Shown here piece by piece: positions 8,953 through 17,450 of a stretch of DNA of 61,485 nt (position 1 is its first letter; each line of letters starts with the position of its first letter). The notes beneath the pieces were generated by a model. The model made no database searches. It had not been told where the DNA came from and worked only from the letters and a program-made list of their open reading frames with translations. The stretch covers positions 1-61,485 of the forward strand of contig MWYX01000057.1 of the NCBI GenBank assembly GCA_002050465.1, given 5' to 3'. Both the position numbers and the translations under genes were made by a program. Source of the stretch: Chitinophagales bacterium 65-1. Lineage in GTDB: Bacteria; Bacteroidota; Bacteroidia; Chitinophagales; Chitinophagaceae.

Positions 8953-10212
8953 ATGAAGGTTTTACTAAAGGATGTTATAATATTTCCCCGGCATACTCCA
9001 CTACATACTGATATTTTAATTGAAAACGGAATCATTACTAGGATTGAAAAAAGTATAAATGCTTCCACAGATGAAGTGATACAGCATAAAAATATGCATG
9101 TGTCTATAGGTTGGATGGATTGCTTTGCAAATTTCGCCGATCCGGGAAATGAATACAAAGAAACGCTTGAATCAGGATCAAACGCCGCTGCTGCCGGCGG
9201 ATATACCGAAGTAATACTTATTCCAAACACCAACCCTCCGGTGCATAATAAATCCCAGGTAGAATATATTGTTCAGAAAAGTAAAAGTTTGCCGGTTAAA
9301 ATACATCCTCTCGGGTCTATAACAAAAAATACAGAAGGAAGACAGCTAAGTGAAATTTATGATATGCAAAATTCAGGCGCTATAGCTTTTTCTGATGGTA
9401 TTGAATGCCTGCAATCTTCAGGGTTACTATTAAAAGCTCTTGAATATATTAAAGCCTTTGATGGAATAATTATTCAATTACCTGATGATAAAACTATCGC
9501 TTCAAATGGATTAATGAATGAAGGAATTACTTCATTGCAATCAGGTTTACAAGGAAGGCCGGGTATATCTGAAGAAATAATTATTGCAAGAGATATTGAA
9601 CTTTTGAAATATACCGGTTCAAAAATTCATTTTACAGGTATATCCACTAAAAAATCTCTTAACCTTATTTCCAATGCTAAAAAAGAGGGTTTAAAAATAA
9701 GCTGTTCTGTTACGCCGTACCATTTATATTTTATTGATGAAGACATTAAAGATTATAATACCAACCTAAAAGTAAATCCTCCGTTAAGAACAAAGGAAGA
9801 TATGCTGGCTTTAAGAGAAGGAATAAAAAATGGCCTTATAGATTTTATTGCTTCACATCATCAGCCGCAGCATTGGGACGATAAGACCTGCGAATTTGAA
9901 TATGCCGGAAATGGTATGATTGGATTAGAAAGTATATTCGGAGTAGCAGGTATTTGCGGAATAGATAGCGCGGATTTTATAAAAATGCAAACCAAAAATA
10001 TCAGGAATATCTTTAATTTGGAATTACCGCAGATTAAACAAGGTGCAAAAGCAAATCTTACTTTATTTGATCCTGACCATGAATATATTTTTAATGAAAA
10101 GCATATCTACTCAAAATCAAATAACTGCCCATACATAGGGAAAAGGCTTAAAGGAAAAACGTTTGGGATTATTAACGGAGACCAACTATTTTTGTCCGAA
10201 TTATTTTCATAA
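8953..10212 (+). CDS. Dihydroorotase homologue lacking metal ligands (probably non-catalytic)
   Basis: 419 residues with the amidohydrolase fold and overall layout of type I dihydroorotase (PyrC), the enzyme that closes carbamoyl-aspartate to dihydroorotate. Each diagnostic metal or catalytic site is changed: the HxHxR-DPG motif reads CFANFADPG (residues about 56-64), the HVST histidine motif is GIST (about 228), VTPHH is VTPYH (about 252-256) and TDHAP is SHHQP (about 298-302). The flanking framework (NTNPPV, GLES) is conserved. This parallels the inactive PyrC' proteins that structurally support aspartate transcarbamoylase in some bacteria; that role here is inference. It starts a rightward cluster with DUF4199 and glycosyltransferase genes, 13 bp before the next ORF. 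Confidence 0.85.
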   Translation: MKVLLKDVIIFPRHTPLHTDILIENGIITRIEKSINASTDEVIQHKNMHVSIGWMDCFANFADPGNEYKETLESGSNAAAAGGYTEVILIPNTNPPVHNKSQVEYIVQKSKSLPVKIHPLGSITKNTEGRQLSEIYDMQNSGAIAFSDGIECLQSSGLLLKALEYIKAFDGIIIQLPDDKTIASNGLMNEGITSLQSGLQGRPGISEEIIIARDIELLKYTGSKIHFTGISTKKSLNLISNAKKEGLKISCSVTPYHLYFIDEDIKDYNTNLKVNPPLRTKEDMLALREGIKNGLIDFIASHHQPQHWDDKTCEFEYAGNGMIGLESIFGVAGICGIDSADFIKMQTKNIRNIFNLELPQIKQGAKANLTLFDPDHEYIFNEKHIYSKSNNCPYIGKRLKGKTFGIINGDQLFLSELFS

Positions 10213-10225
10213 AAAATTAATTAAT

Positions 10226-10747
10226 ATGGAACAAAAGGTTATAACTCCTATGGCTAAAGGGTTGGTTATAGGATTAATAATGATAGTGATTTCAACAGTA
10301 ATATCTCTGATGGATAAAAACTCAAACAGCACCCTTCAGTGGCTTGCATATTTGGTTTTTATAGTGGGTATTATATGGGCTATAACATCCTATGGCAAAC
10401 AATTAAATTATAATGCAACCTTCGGAAATTATTTTGCTCATGGATTTAAAATTAGTGCGATTGTTACCATTTTAATGATCATATTTCTGATAATTTTCAT
10501 GATGTTATTTCCTGACTTTAAAGAAAAAGCAATGGCAATAGCTAGAACAGATATGGCTTCTAAAAATTATTCTGCAGAAGATACTGAACGGGGCATTGAG
10601 ATAGCAAATAAATTCTTTACCCCCTTATTAATTGGCGGTGCACTCCTGACTTATCTTATTTTAGGATGTATCGCTTCCTTAATTGGTGCTGCCATTACTA
10701 AAAAAAATCCACGTCCCCTTGATGAATATAATGAAATTGGCCAATAA
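10226..10747 (+). CDS. DUF4199 membrane protein
   Basis: Start set at ATG 10226 (MEQKVITPMAKG); the longer frame overlaps the upstream gene and lacks a better signal. The 173-residue protein has four likely membrane segments (AKGLVIGLIMIVISTVISL; LQWLAYLVFIVGIIWAI; a long one at ISAIVTILMIIFLIIFMMLF; and TPLLIGGALLTYLILGCIASLIGA) separated by short loops, with the NATFGNYFAHGFK signature of DUF4199. The family is restricted largely to Bacteroidota and is uncharacterised. Its stop codon overlaps the ATG of the glycosyltransferase at 10747, so the two are translationally coupled; DUF4199 next to a DPM1-like transferase is a frequent arrangement. Confidence 0.85.
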   Translation: MEQKVITPMAKGLVIGLIMIVISTVISLMDKNSNSTLQWLAYLVFIVGIIWAITSYGKQLNYNATFGNYFAHGFKISAIVTILMIIFLIIFMMLFPDFKEKAMAIARTDMASKNYSAEDTERGIEIANKFFTPLLIGGALLTYLILGCIASLIGAAITKKNPRPLDEYNEIGQ

Positions 10748-11694
10748 TGGATCTGTCAATTATTATCCCTCTGATAGATGAAGCAGAATCATTACCTGAA
10801 CTTTCCCAATGGATTGAAAAAGTAATGCTTGAAAATAATTATACTTATGAAATAATTATGATAGATGATGGCAGTTCCGATAATTCATGGGAGGTAATTG
10901 AAAAATTACGCAGGCAAAATCAAAATATTAAAGGGATAAAATTTCAGCGTAATTATGGTAAAAGTGCCGCTTTGAATGAGGGGTTTAAAACATGCAAAGG
11001 TGATGTAGTAATAACGATGGACGCTGATTTACAGGATAGTCCTGATGAAATACCAGAGTTAAGAAGGATGATTCTTGAAAATGGATTTGATATTGTAAGT
11101 GGGTGGAAGAAAAAACGATTTGATAATAAACTAAGTAAGAACATTCCTTCAAAATTATTTAACGCTGCCACCAGAAAAGCTTCAGGAATTTTTTTACATG
11201 ATTTTAATTGCGGATTAAAATCATACAGAAAAAAAGTAGTTAAAAGTATTGAAGTATATGGTGAAATGCACCGTTACATTCCCTTACTTGCAAAATGGGC
11301 AGGCTTTAAAAAGTTTGGGGAAAAAGTGGTTCAGCATTATCCTCGTAAATACGGCAAAACAAAGTTTGGCTGGATCAGGTTTATAAATGGATTTTTAGAC
11401 CTTGCTTCCATTGTTTTTGTAGGTAAGTTCAGAAAAAACCCTATGCATTTCTTCGGGCTATGGGGTACTATTTCGTTTTTATTCGGTCTTGGGGTTTTTG
11501 TTTACCTGGCTATTACTAAATACTTTTTTTATAAAGTGGGATTAACACAGCGGCCATTGTTTTTCTTTGCCATACTTGCAATGATTATTGGTACACAACT
11601 CTTTTTGGCGGGTTTTCTCGGGGAACTAATTTCCAGAAATGCTGCCGACAGAAATAGTTATCTCATTGAAGAAAGGTTAGGATTCAATACTTAA
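10747..11694 (+). CDS. GT2-family (DPM1/GtrB-like) membrane glycosyltransferase
   Basis: 315 residues. The N-terminal domain (1-230) is a GT-A fold: LSIIIPLIDEAESL, IMIDDGSSD, and the metal/nucleotide motif MDADLQDSPDEIPEL. Two membrane helices close the protein (HFFGLWGTISFLFGLGVFVYL and FFAILAMIIGTQLFLAGFLGEL). This is the layout of dolichyl- or undecaprenyl-phosphate sugar transferases, which move a hexose from a nucleotide sugar to a lipid phosphate. The start ATG overlaps the stop of the DUF4199 gene by one base. Downstream lie a GT4 transferase and heptose genes, so a surface-glycan role is likely. Donor and acceptor cannot be read. Confidence 0.88.
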   Translation: MDLSIIIPLIDEAESLPELSQWIEKVMLENNYTYEIIMIDDGSSDNSWEVIEKLRRQNQNIKGIKFQRNYGKSAALNEGFKTCKGDVVITMDADLQDSPDEIPELRRMILENGFDIVSGWKKKRFDNKLSKNIPSKLFNAATRKASGIFLHDFNCGLKSYRKKVVKSIEVYGEMHRYIPLLAKWAGFKKFGEKVVQHYPRKYGKTKFGWIRFINGFLDLASIVFVGKFRKNPMHFFGLWGTISFLFGLGVFVYLAITKYFFYKVGLTQRPLFFFAILAMIIGTQLFLAGFLGELISRNAADRNSYLIEERLGFNT

Positions 11695-11700
11695 TTGCTG

Positions 11701-12837
11701 ATGGGCCAACTAAAAAAAATCGTTATTATAGGCTCGGCATATCCCTTACGTGGCGGTGGCATAGCTTCTTATAATGAACGACTTGCAAGGGAGTTTATGG
11801 CACAGGGGTTTGATACTTCTATCTACACATTTTCTCTTCAGTATCCAAAATTTTTATTTCCAGGTACCACGCAATATTCTACTGAACCTGCCCCATTAGA
11901 TCTTAAAATAAAAGCTTGTATAAATTCCATTAATCCTTTAAACTGGATAAAGGTTGGCAATGAATTAAAAAATGTAAGGCCGGATATTATTGTTGTGAGA
12001 TATTGGACCCCTTTTATGGGGCCTTGTTTCGGAACAATTATTAGGAGAGTAAAAACAAATAAGTATACAAAGGTTGTTTGTATTGCTGATAACATTATTC
12101 CTCATGAGCAGAGTGCAGTTGATACATTGTTCACAAAATATTTTGTAAAATCTATTGATGGTTTTATATCAATGAGTAAAAAAGTTTTAAATGATCTTCA
12201 AAAGTTTGGAAAGAATAAGCCGGTACAATTTATCCCACATCCTTTATATGATAATTTTGGAGAAAAAGTAAGTAAAGAAGAAGCAAGAATAAAATTAGGG
12301 ATTGAATTGGATCAGGAACTAATTGTATTCTTTGGTTTTATAAGAAAGTATAAAGGACTTGATACCCTATTGAAATCAATGAAAATTTTAAAAGATAAAA
12401 ATCATAAGATCAAGTTATTAATTGCAGGAGAATTTTATGAGGATAAAAAAAAATATAATGAGCTGATAGATAAGCTTGGAATAAAAGATAGCCTTATTTT
12501 GCACACAAACTTTATTGTTGACGGAGATATAAAATATTATATCTGTTCAGCTGATTGTGTAGTTCAGCCATATCGGAATGCAACTCAAAGTGGCGTTACT
12601 CCCCTGGCCTATCATTTTGAAAGACCTATGATAGTTACCAATGTAGGGGGGTTACCTGATTTGGTCCCTGATAAAAAAGCCGGGCTTATTGCCGAGCCAA
12701 ATGAAAATGATATTGCAGAAAAAATTATTGAATTCTTCCAATTAGGTGAAAACTATTTTTTACCTCATCTTCGGGAAGAAAAACAAAAATATAGTTGGAA
12801 TAATTTGGTACAGGCTGTCATTTATCTTTGCAGATAA
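11701..12837 (+). CDS. GT4-family glycosyltransferase
   Basis: The ATG at 11701 (MGQLKKIVIIGSAYPLRGG) is preferred over a TTG six bases earlier. The 378-residue chain is a two-domain GT-B enzyme: N-terminal YPLRGGGIASYNERLAREF acceptor region, central IVFFGFIRKYKGLDTLLKSM at the start of the second Rossmann domain, and the nucleotide-sugar block YHFERPMIVTNVGGLPDLV with the E-x7-E-like end (EPNENDIAEKI). It follows the GT2 gene by six bases and precedes gmhA, so it is probably part of an envelope glycan operon. Specific sugar unknown. Confidence 0.87.
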   Translation: MGQLKKIVIIGSAYPLRGGGIASYNERLAREFMAQGFDTSIYTFSLQYPKFLFPGTTQYSTEPAPLDLKIKACINSINPLNWIKVGNELKNVRPDIIVVRYWTPFMGPCFGTIIRRVKTNKYTKVVCIADNIIPHEQSAVDTLFTKYFVKSIDGFISMSKKVLNDLQKFGKNKPVQFIPHPLYDNFGEKVSKEEARIKLGIELDQELIVFFGFIRKYKGLDTLLKSMKILKDKNHKIKLLIAGEFYEDKKKYNELIDKLGIKDSLILHTNFIVDGDIKYYICSADCVVQPYRNATQSGVTPLAYHFERPMIVTNVGGLPDLVPDKKAGLIAEPNENDIAEKIIEFFQLGENYFLPHLREEKQKYSWNNLVQAVIYLCR

Positions 12838-12854
12838 ATAACTTTTATAGTTTA

Positions 12855-13433
12855 ATGGATAAGATAAAAAGCATAATTAAATCATCAATTGAAGTAAAAA
12901 ATAAAATACTTCTTGATGATAAACTATTGCAGACAGTAAAAGACTGCGTTAATATTTTACTTACTGCATTCAAAAATGGCAACAAGGTTTTGTTTTGTGG
13001 TAATGGGGGCAGCGCTGCTGATGCACAACATTTGGCAGCTGAACTTAGCGGCAGATTTTATATGGACAGAGATGCTCTTGCTGCAGAAGCCTTGCATTGT
13101 AATACATCTTATATTACAGCAATTGGAAATGATTATGGATATGATGTTATTTATTCCAGGTTAATTAAAGGAATAGGTAATGAAGGTGATATCCTTGTAG
13201 GATTAAGCACATCAGGTAACAGCAAAAATATTTTAAATGCATTTACAACCGCAAAAGAAAAAGGGATGGTGACAATCGGATTTACAGGAGAAAGCGGAGG
13301 TAAATTAAAGAAGCTTGCAGATTATCTTATAAATGTTCCTTCTGATGATACACCACGGATACAGGAAAGCCATATTATGATCGGACATATTATTTGTCAA
13401 TTAACAGAAGAACAATATTTTAGCCCCCTCTAA
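12855..13433 (+). CDS. gmhA: Phosphoheptose isomerase GmhA
   Basis: ATG 12855 chosen (MDKIKSIIKSSIEVK); an upstream TTG at 12828 would overlap the GT4 gene. The 192-residue protein is a SIS-domain isomerase: CGNGGSAADAQHLAAELSGRF (split here as CGNGGSAADAQH and LAAELSGRF) matches the GmhA active-site region, followed by GLSTSGNSKNILNA and the C-terminal ESHIMIGHIICQLTE with the conserved E/H pair. It converts sedoheptulose 7-phosphate to D-glycero-D-manno-heptose 7-phosphate for ADP-heptose. The last residues (SPL and stop) are encoded by an inter-cistronic palindromic repeat, suggesting the original C-terminus was changed by its insertion. gmhB follows 46 bp later. Confidence 0.92.
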   Translation: MDKIKSIIKSSIEVKNKILLDDKLLQTVKDCVNILLTAFKNGNKVLFCGNGGSAADAQHLAAELSGRFYMDRDALAAEALHCNTSYITAIGNDYGYDVIYSRLIKGIGNEGDILVGLSTSGNSKNILNAFTTAKEKGMVTIGFTGESGGKLKKLADYLINVPSDDTPRIQESHIMIGHIICQLTEEQYFSPL

Positions 13434-13479
13434 ACCTGCCTGACGGTAGGCAGGTCTCCCCCGAAAGTGAAGACTTAAA
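13421..13479 (+). repeat. Inter-cistronic palindromic element ending in GACTTAAA
   Basis: AGCCCCCTCTAAA, then a perfect 8-bp hairpin ACCTGCCT/AGGCAGGT with a 6-nt loop (13434-13455), then TCTCCCCCGAAAGTGAAG and GACTTAAA immediately before the gmhB ATG. The outer CCCCCTC / CTCCCCC parts resemble repetitive intergenic elements that recur in Bacteroidota genomes (recalled, not searched). It supplies the stop codon and last three residues of gmhA. Confidence 0.6.
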
Positions 13480-14040
13480 ATGCAGCTTATGACTGATCTG
13501 AAGAAAATTGATAGAAGCTGGACATTATTTTTAGACCGCGATGGGGTTATAAATAATGAAAATCACGGAAATTATATTAATACATGGGATGAATTTAAAT
13601 TTTTTCCTGGCGTAAAAGAGGCCATAAAAACATTTACAGAAAAATTCGGATACATTTTTATTATAACCAACCAGCGTGGTGTTGCCAAAGGACTTACTAA
13701 ATTAGATGACCTTGAGATAATACATAAAAATTTACTGGAGGAGGTTTCTACAGCGGGTGGTAAAATAACCAAGGTGTATTTCTGTAGTGATATGGATAAC
13801 TTTAGTAAAAACCGTAAACCAAATCCCGGTATGGGATTGCAGGTAAAAGAAGAGTTTCCTGAAGTTGATTTTTCTAAAACTGTAATGATAGGCAACACAA
13901 TAAGCGACATGGAATTCGGAAGAAATGTTGGTGTTGCAATTAATATTTTTTTACCCTCTACCCATCCGCATATTGGTGTTAAGCATCCAATGGTTGACCT
14001 TGTGTTTCCTGATTTGCTTTCAGTTTCAAAAGCTCTATAA
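13480..14040 (+). CDS. gmhB: D-glycero-D-manno-heptose 1,7-bisphosphate phosphatase GmhB
   Basis: 186 residues; start ATG 13480 (a second ATG at 13489 is possible). HAD-superfamily phosphatase of the HisB-N/GmhB type: LFLDRDGVINNE (motif I with the nucleophile and general acid Asp), IITNQRGVAKG (motif II and specificity loop), KPNPGM (motif III Lys) and MIGNTISDMEFGRNVG (motif IV). GmhB removes the 7-phosphate between the kinase and adenylyl steps of ADP-heptose synthesis. The zinc-loop cysteines of typical GmhB (CxH...CxC) are not evident here; only one Cys (YFCSDMD) is seen, so an imidazole-phosphate-phosphatase-like relative is possible, but the gmhA neighbour favours GmhB. Confidence 0.85.
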   Translation: MQLMTDLKKIDRSWTLFLDRDGVINNENHGNYINTWDEFKFFPGVKEAIKTFTEKFGYIFIITNQRGVAKGLTKLDDLEIIHKNLLEEVSTAGGKITKVYFCSDMDNFSKNRKPNPGMGLQVKEEFPEVDFSKTVMIGNTISDMEFGRNVGVAINIFLPSTHPHIGVKHPMVDLVFPDLLSVSKAL

Positions 14041-14112
14041 GTTATAGTTAAATTTTATTTCGGTGCAATAAAGTTGTATAAATTGTATTTCTTTTGTTTA
14101 AACTATTCGGTA

Positions 14113-15126
14113 ATGATAAAGACAGTTATTCTATTGTCATTTTTATTTTTAGGTAATGCTATCTCAGCCCAAAAACTGTCTTCAACAGATTTAAAAGCAT
14201 TAAGAAAAAAGGAAGATTCTTTAAAGACGCTTTCTTTAAACATAATACAAGGCAGAACTGCCGGCGATCGTTTTTTAGCTGATAGCCAGTTTACTAAAAT
14301 CTTTGTAAGGGCATTAAAAATTAAAAATTCGTTTTATTATCCTTTTGATTCACTTATAACTATTTCAAAACTTTCACCACCTGATAGTGCTTTTAAAATA
14401 TTTACATGGCAAATGGTGATTAATGATAATGTAGTTCGCCAACATGGCGCTATTCAAATGAGAACTGCTGATGGTTCCTTAAAACTGTTTCCTCTAATTG
14501 ATAAATCTGATGTTATATCTAATATGGCTGACACTATTGGAAATAACTTCGGTTGGGTAGGGGCAGTATATTATAAAATAATTGAAACGCAGGCTTCAGG
14601 AAGAAAGTATTATACTCTTTTAGGGTATGATGAAAATAATATCCGAAGCAATAAAAAATTAGTTGAGGTATTGACTTTTGATAATGGGCAACCAATTTTT
14701 GGAGGCGATTATTTTACCTATACTCAAACTAACCCTGCTGAACAATTTGGTAAACGATTGATTTTAGAATTTAAGAAGAGGGCAAGTCCAAGATTGGTTT
14801 ATGACTCCGATCAAAATATGATAATTTTTGAACATTTAGTACCTGAGGAAGGTGGAGATGCTAAAAAAAGATATACATATGTTGGTGACGGGGATTATGA
14901 AGGGTTAAAATGGAAAGACGGCAAATGGATTCACATTAATAAAGTATTTACACTAACTACTAAGGAAGGTGAAGAACCTGTTCCTAATCCAATAAGAGAT
15001 GCTAATGGTAATATTGATCAAACAAAATTAAAGGACAAGGGATTTGCCGGTACTGAAGATGAAGAGAAGCCTGCAAAAATAAAAGTAACACCTTCAAAGA
15101 TTAAGGTGAAAAAGAATAATAATTAA
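14113..15126 (+). CDS. Secreted protein of unknown function
   Basis: Start placed at ATG 14113 (MIKTVILLSFLFLGNAISAQ), which gives a clean signal peptide; the longer frame uses a TTG. The 337-residue product is predicted to be exported. The mature region has a beta-rich pattern with long aromatic stretches (GWVGAVYYKIIETQASGRKYYTLLGYDENN region) and a charged Lys-rich tail (KIKVTPSKIKVKKNNN). It resembles uncharacterised secreted proteins common in Chitinophagaceae, but I do not recognise a named domain. Its stop overlaps the stop of the convergent gene 15123-15494 by four bases. Confidence 0.75.
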   Translation: MIKTVILLSFLFLGNAISAQKLSSTDLKALRKKEDSLKTLSLNIIQGRTAGDRFLADSQFTKIFVRALKIKNSFYYPFDSLITISKLSPPDSAFKIFTWQMVINDNVVRQHGAIQMRTADGSLKLFPLIDKSDVISNMADTIGNNFGWVGAVYYKIIETQASGRKYYTLLGYDENNIRSNKKLVEVLTFDNGQPIFGGDYFTYTQTNPAEQFGKRLILEFKKRASPRLVYDSDQNMIIFEHLVPEEGGDAKKRYTYVGDGDYEGLKWKDGKWIHINKVFTLTTKEGEEPVPNPIRDANGNIDQTKLKDKGFAGTEDEEKPAKIKVTPSKIKVKKNNN

Positions 15127-15494
15127 CCATCAATTAGAAAGGTGCCGAGATCAATTACTTTCCCCTCTCCCATTTTAAATCTCTCTATTGTATCAATGTC
15201 AAGATCTTCAAGAACTTTGCTTTGGAAGATTTCGTTCTTATTTTTGTATAAAACAAAATGGAAGTCTGGTTTATTTTCTGTACTCCAGTCAGAAAAAGAT
15301 GAGTGTGTAAATGAGATTTTCGCAATGCCATTTTTATCAAGTGTGCTTTCTCCTAAAGAATCATCTTCAAAAATATCCTTATCGTAAAGTCTTACAGTGT
15401 ATGCATCACCGGTTAATGAAGCTTCATGTCCCTTTCCAACAAATCTGGCCATAACCTGAAGGTTCATGTCCTCATTTAATGATAGGTCAGTCAT
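15123..15494 (-). CDS. Conserved hypothetical protein, downstream of lepA
   Basis: 123 residues without signal peptide or membrane segment, so probably cytoplasmic. It is acidic with a predicted beta-sandwich pattern (LQVMARFVGKGHEASLTGD, YTVRLYDKD, GIAKISFTHSSFSDW, DFHFVLYKNKNEIF), somewhat reminiscent of C2-like or transthyretin-like folds, but no family is recognised. It begins 16 bp after lepA on the same strand, so co-transcription is likely. The 3' end overlaps the convergent secreted-protein gene by four bases. Confidence 0.65.
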   Translation of the reverse strand: MTDLSLNEDMNLQVMARFVGKGHEASLTGDAYTVRLYDKDIFEDDSLGESTLDKNGIAKISFTHSSFSDWSTENKPDFHFVLYKNKNEIFQSKVLEDLDIDTIERFKMGEGKVIDLGTFLIDG

Positions 15495-15510
15495 AATTTA
15501 TTTTAAAAAA

Positions 15511-17316
15511 TTAATCATCCAATTTTAATACTGCTAAAAATGCCTCCTGCGGTACTTCCACATTACCTATTTGTTTCATTCGCTTTTTACCTTCCTTTTG
15601 TTTTTCAAGTAATTTCCTTTTGCGGCTGATATCACCGCCATAACATTTAGCTGTAACATCTTTACGCATTGCGCTGATATTTTCCCTTGCTACAACCTTT
15701 GCTCCTATGGCTGCTTGTATCGCAATCTGGAATTGCTGCCGGGGAACAAGTTCTTTTAATTTTTCGCAAAGTTTGCGTCCAAATTCCTGTGAGCGGCTAC
15801 GATGTATTAACGCACTCAGCGCATCCACTTTTTCTCCATTTAATAAAATATCCATTTTCACAATATCACTTTCACGCCAGCCAATAGGATGATAATCGAA
15901 AGATGCATAACCCCTGGTTAAACTTTTCAGCCTGTCGTAAAAATCAAAAACAATTTCAGTCAATGGCATTTCAAAAGTAATTTCTACTCTTGTAGGAGTT
16001 AAGTACGACTGATGAGTTAACATGCCCCGTTTGTTAATACAAAGCGTCATTATATTACCAATGTAATCAGATGTTGTAATTATTTGTGCTTTAATAAAAG
16101 GTTCTTCAATTCTCTCAATGCGGCTCGGATCGGGCATTTGAGTGGGGTTGTTGACCATTATTTTTTCATCCCGGGTTGTGTAGGCAATAAAACTAACGTT
16201 AGGAACTGTGGTAATAACTGTTTGATTAAATTCTCTTTCCAGCCTTTCCTGGATAATCTCCATATGCAGCATTCCTAAAAAACCGCAACGGAACCCAAAG
16301 CCTAATGCCTGCGAAGTTTCCAGTTCAAAGGTTAGCGATGCATCATTTAATTGCAGCTTATCCATGCAATCTCTTAACTCCTCAAACTCATCAGTATTTA
16401 CCGGGAATATTCCCGCAAAAACCATGGGCTTTACATCTTCAAAACCTTTGATCGATTCCAGGCTGGGATTTACAGTAGTAGTTATTGTGTCTCCTACTTT
16501 TACTTCTTTTGCATTTTTTATACCGGTGATAATGTAACCTACGTCTCCTGCTCTTACTTCATTCTTCGGTTCCATTCCGAGTTTTAAAATACCAACTTCA
16601 TCTGCACCGTATTCCAGGCCGGTATGAGAAAATTTAATTTTATCTCCTTTTTTAAGCGTACCGTTAAATACCCTATAATAAACTATAATACCTCTGAAGG
16701 AATTATATACACTGTCGAATATTAATGCCTGCAAAGGTGCATCAATGTTGCCTGTTGGCGCAGGTATACGGTCAATGATTGCTGCTAATATTTCTTCAAT
16801 ACCAATACCGCTCTTTCCGCTCGCCAATAAAATATCTTCCGGCTTGCAACCAGTTAATTCTACTATCTGATCGGTTACCTCCGGTATCATAGCGCCATCC
16901 ATATCTATTTTATTGATAACCGGAATTATCTCGAGATCATTATCAATAGCAAGGTATAAATTAGAAATAGTTTGGGCCTGTATGCCTTGTGATGCATCTA
17001 CCAAAAGCAATGCTCCTTCACAGGCTGCAAGTGCACGGCTTACTTCATAACTAAAATCAACATGACCGGGAGTATCAATTAAATTTAAAACATATTCCTC
17101 GCCTTTCCCCCCGATAGCTATCAGGGTATAATTTATCTGAATAGCGTGGCTTTTAATAGTAATGCCTTTTTCTCTTTCAAGATCCATATCATCCAACACC
17201 TGTGCCTGCATATCCCTCTCACTGATAGTATGGGTAAACTCCAGTAAGCGATCTGCTAACGTACTTTTTCCATGATCAATATGCGCAATAATGCAAAAAT
17301 TCCTGATGTTCTTCAT
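15511..17316 (-). CDS. lepA: Elongation factor 4 (LepA)
   Basis: 601 residues, the standard length. G-domain motifs are intact: [15 protein letters not shown] (G1), the switch region with [19 protein letters not shown] (G3), NKIDMDGA (G4) and the ASGKSGIG (G5) region. The LepA-specific C-terminal domain is present ([55 protein letters not shown]). The GTPase acts on ribosomes, back-translocating or remodelling stalled complexes and assisting 30S biogenesis. A -7-like TATCTTCG lies at 17327-17334 just upstream. A small gene follows in the same transcript. Confidence 0.97.
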   Translation of the reverse strand: MKNIRNFCIIAHIDHGKSTLADRLLEFTHTISERDMQAQVLDDMDLEREKGITIKSHAIQINYTLIAIGGKGEEYVLNLIDTPGHVDFSYEVSRALAACEGALLLVDASQGIQAQTISNLYLAIDNDLEIIPVINKIDMDGAMIPEVTDQIVELTGCKPEDILLASGKSGIGIEEILAAIIDRIPAPTGNIDAPLQALIFDSVYNSFRGIIVYYRVFNGTLKKGDKIKFSHTGLEYGADEVGILKLGMEPKNEVRAGDVGYIITGIKNAKEVKVGDTITTTVNPSLESIKGFEDVKPMVFAGIFPVNTDEFEELRDCMDKLQLNDASLTFELETSQALGFGFRCGFLGMLHMEIIQERLEREFNQTVITTVPNVSFIAYTTRDEKIMVNNPTQMPDPSRIERIEEPFIKAQIITTSDYIGNIMTLCINKRGMLTHQSYLTPTRVEITFEMPLTEIVFDFYDRLKSLTRGYASFDYHPIGWRESDIVKMDILLNGEKVDALSALIHRSRSQEFGRKLCEKLKELVPRQQFQIAIQAAIGAKVVARENISAMRKDVTAKCYGGDISRKRKLLEKQKEGKKRMKQIGNVEVPQEAFLAVLKLDD

Positions 17317-17413
17317 AAAATGGGTGCGAAGATAACGAAAAGCAGCAAGCGTTTAACAGGTACACCTTAATTGAAATGTGAGTATAATAATAAAATCACA
17401 CGACTGCAATTGT

Positions 17414-17421
17414 TATCTTTG
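17414..17421 (+). promoter_or_regulatory. Putative -7 box of the Kir channel gene
   Basis: TATCTTTG matches the Bacteroidota -7 consensus TAnnTTTG exactly, 29 bp before the ATG at 17451. No clear TTG -33 element is seen at the expected spacing. Confidence 0.45.
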
Positions 17422-17450
17422 CAATCAGTAAAAAAACTGGCTGTATTAAT

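Noticed and set aside
11838-12095. Antisense ORFs inside the glycosyltransferase, glucan synthase, TonB receptor and pyrophosphatase genes
   Set aside because: They lie within strongly supported genes in other frames and show no family motifs.
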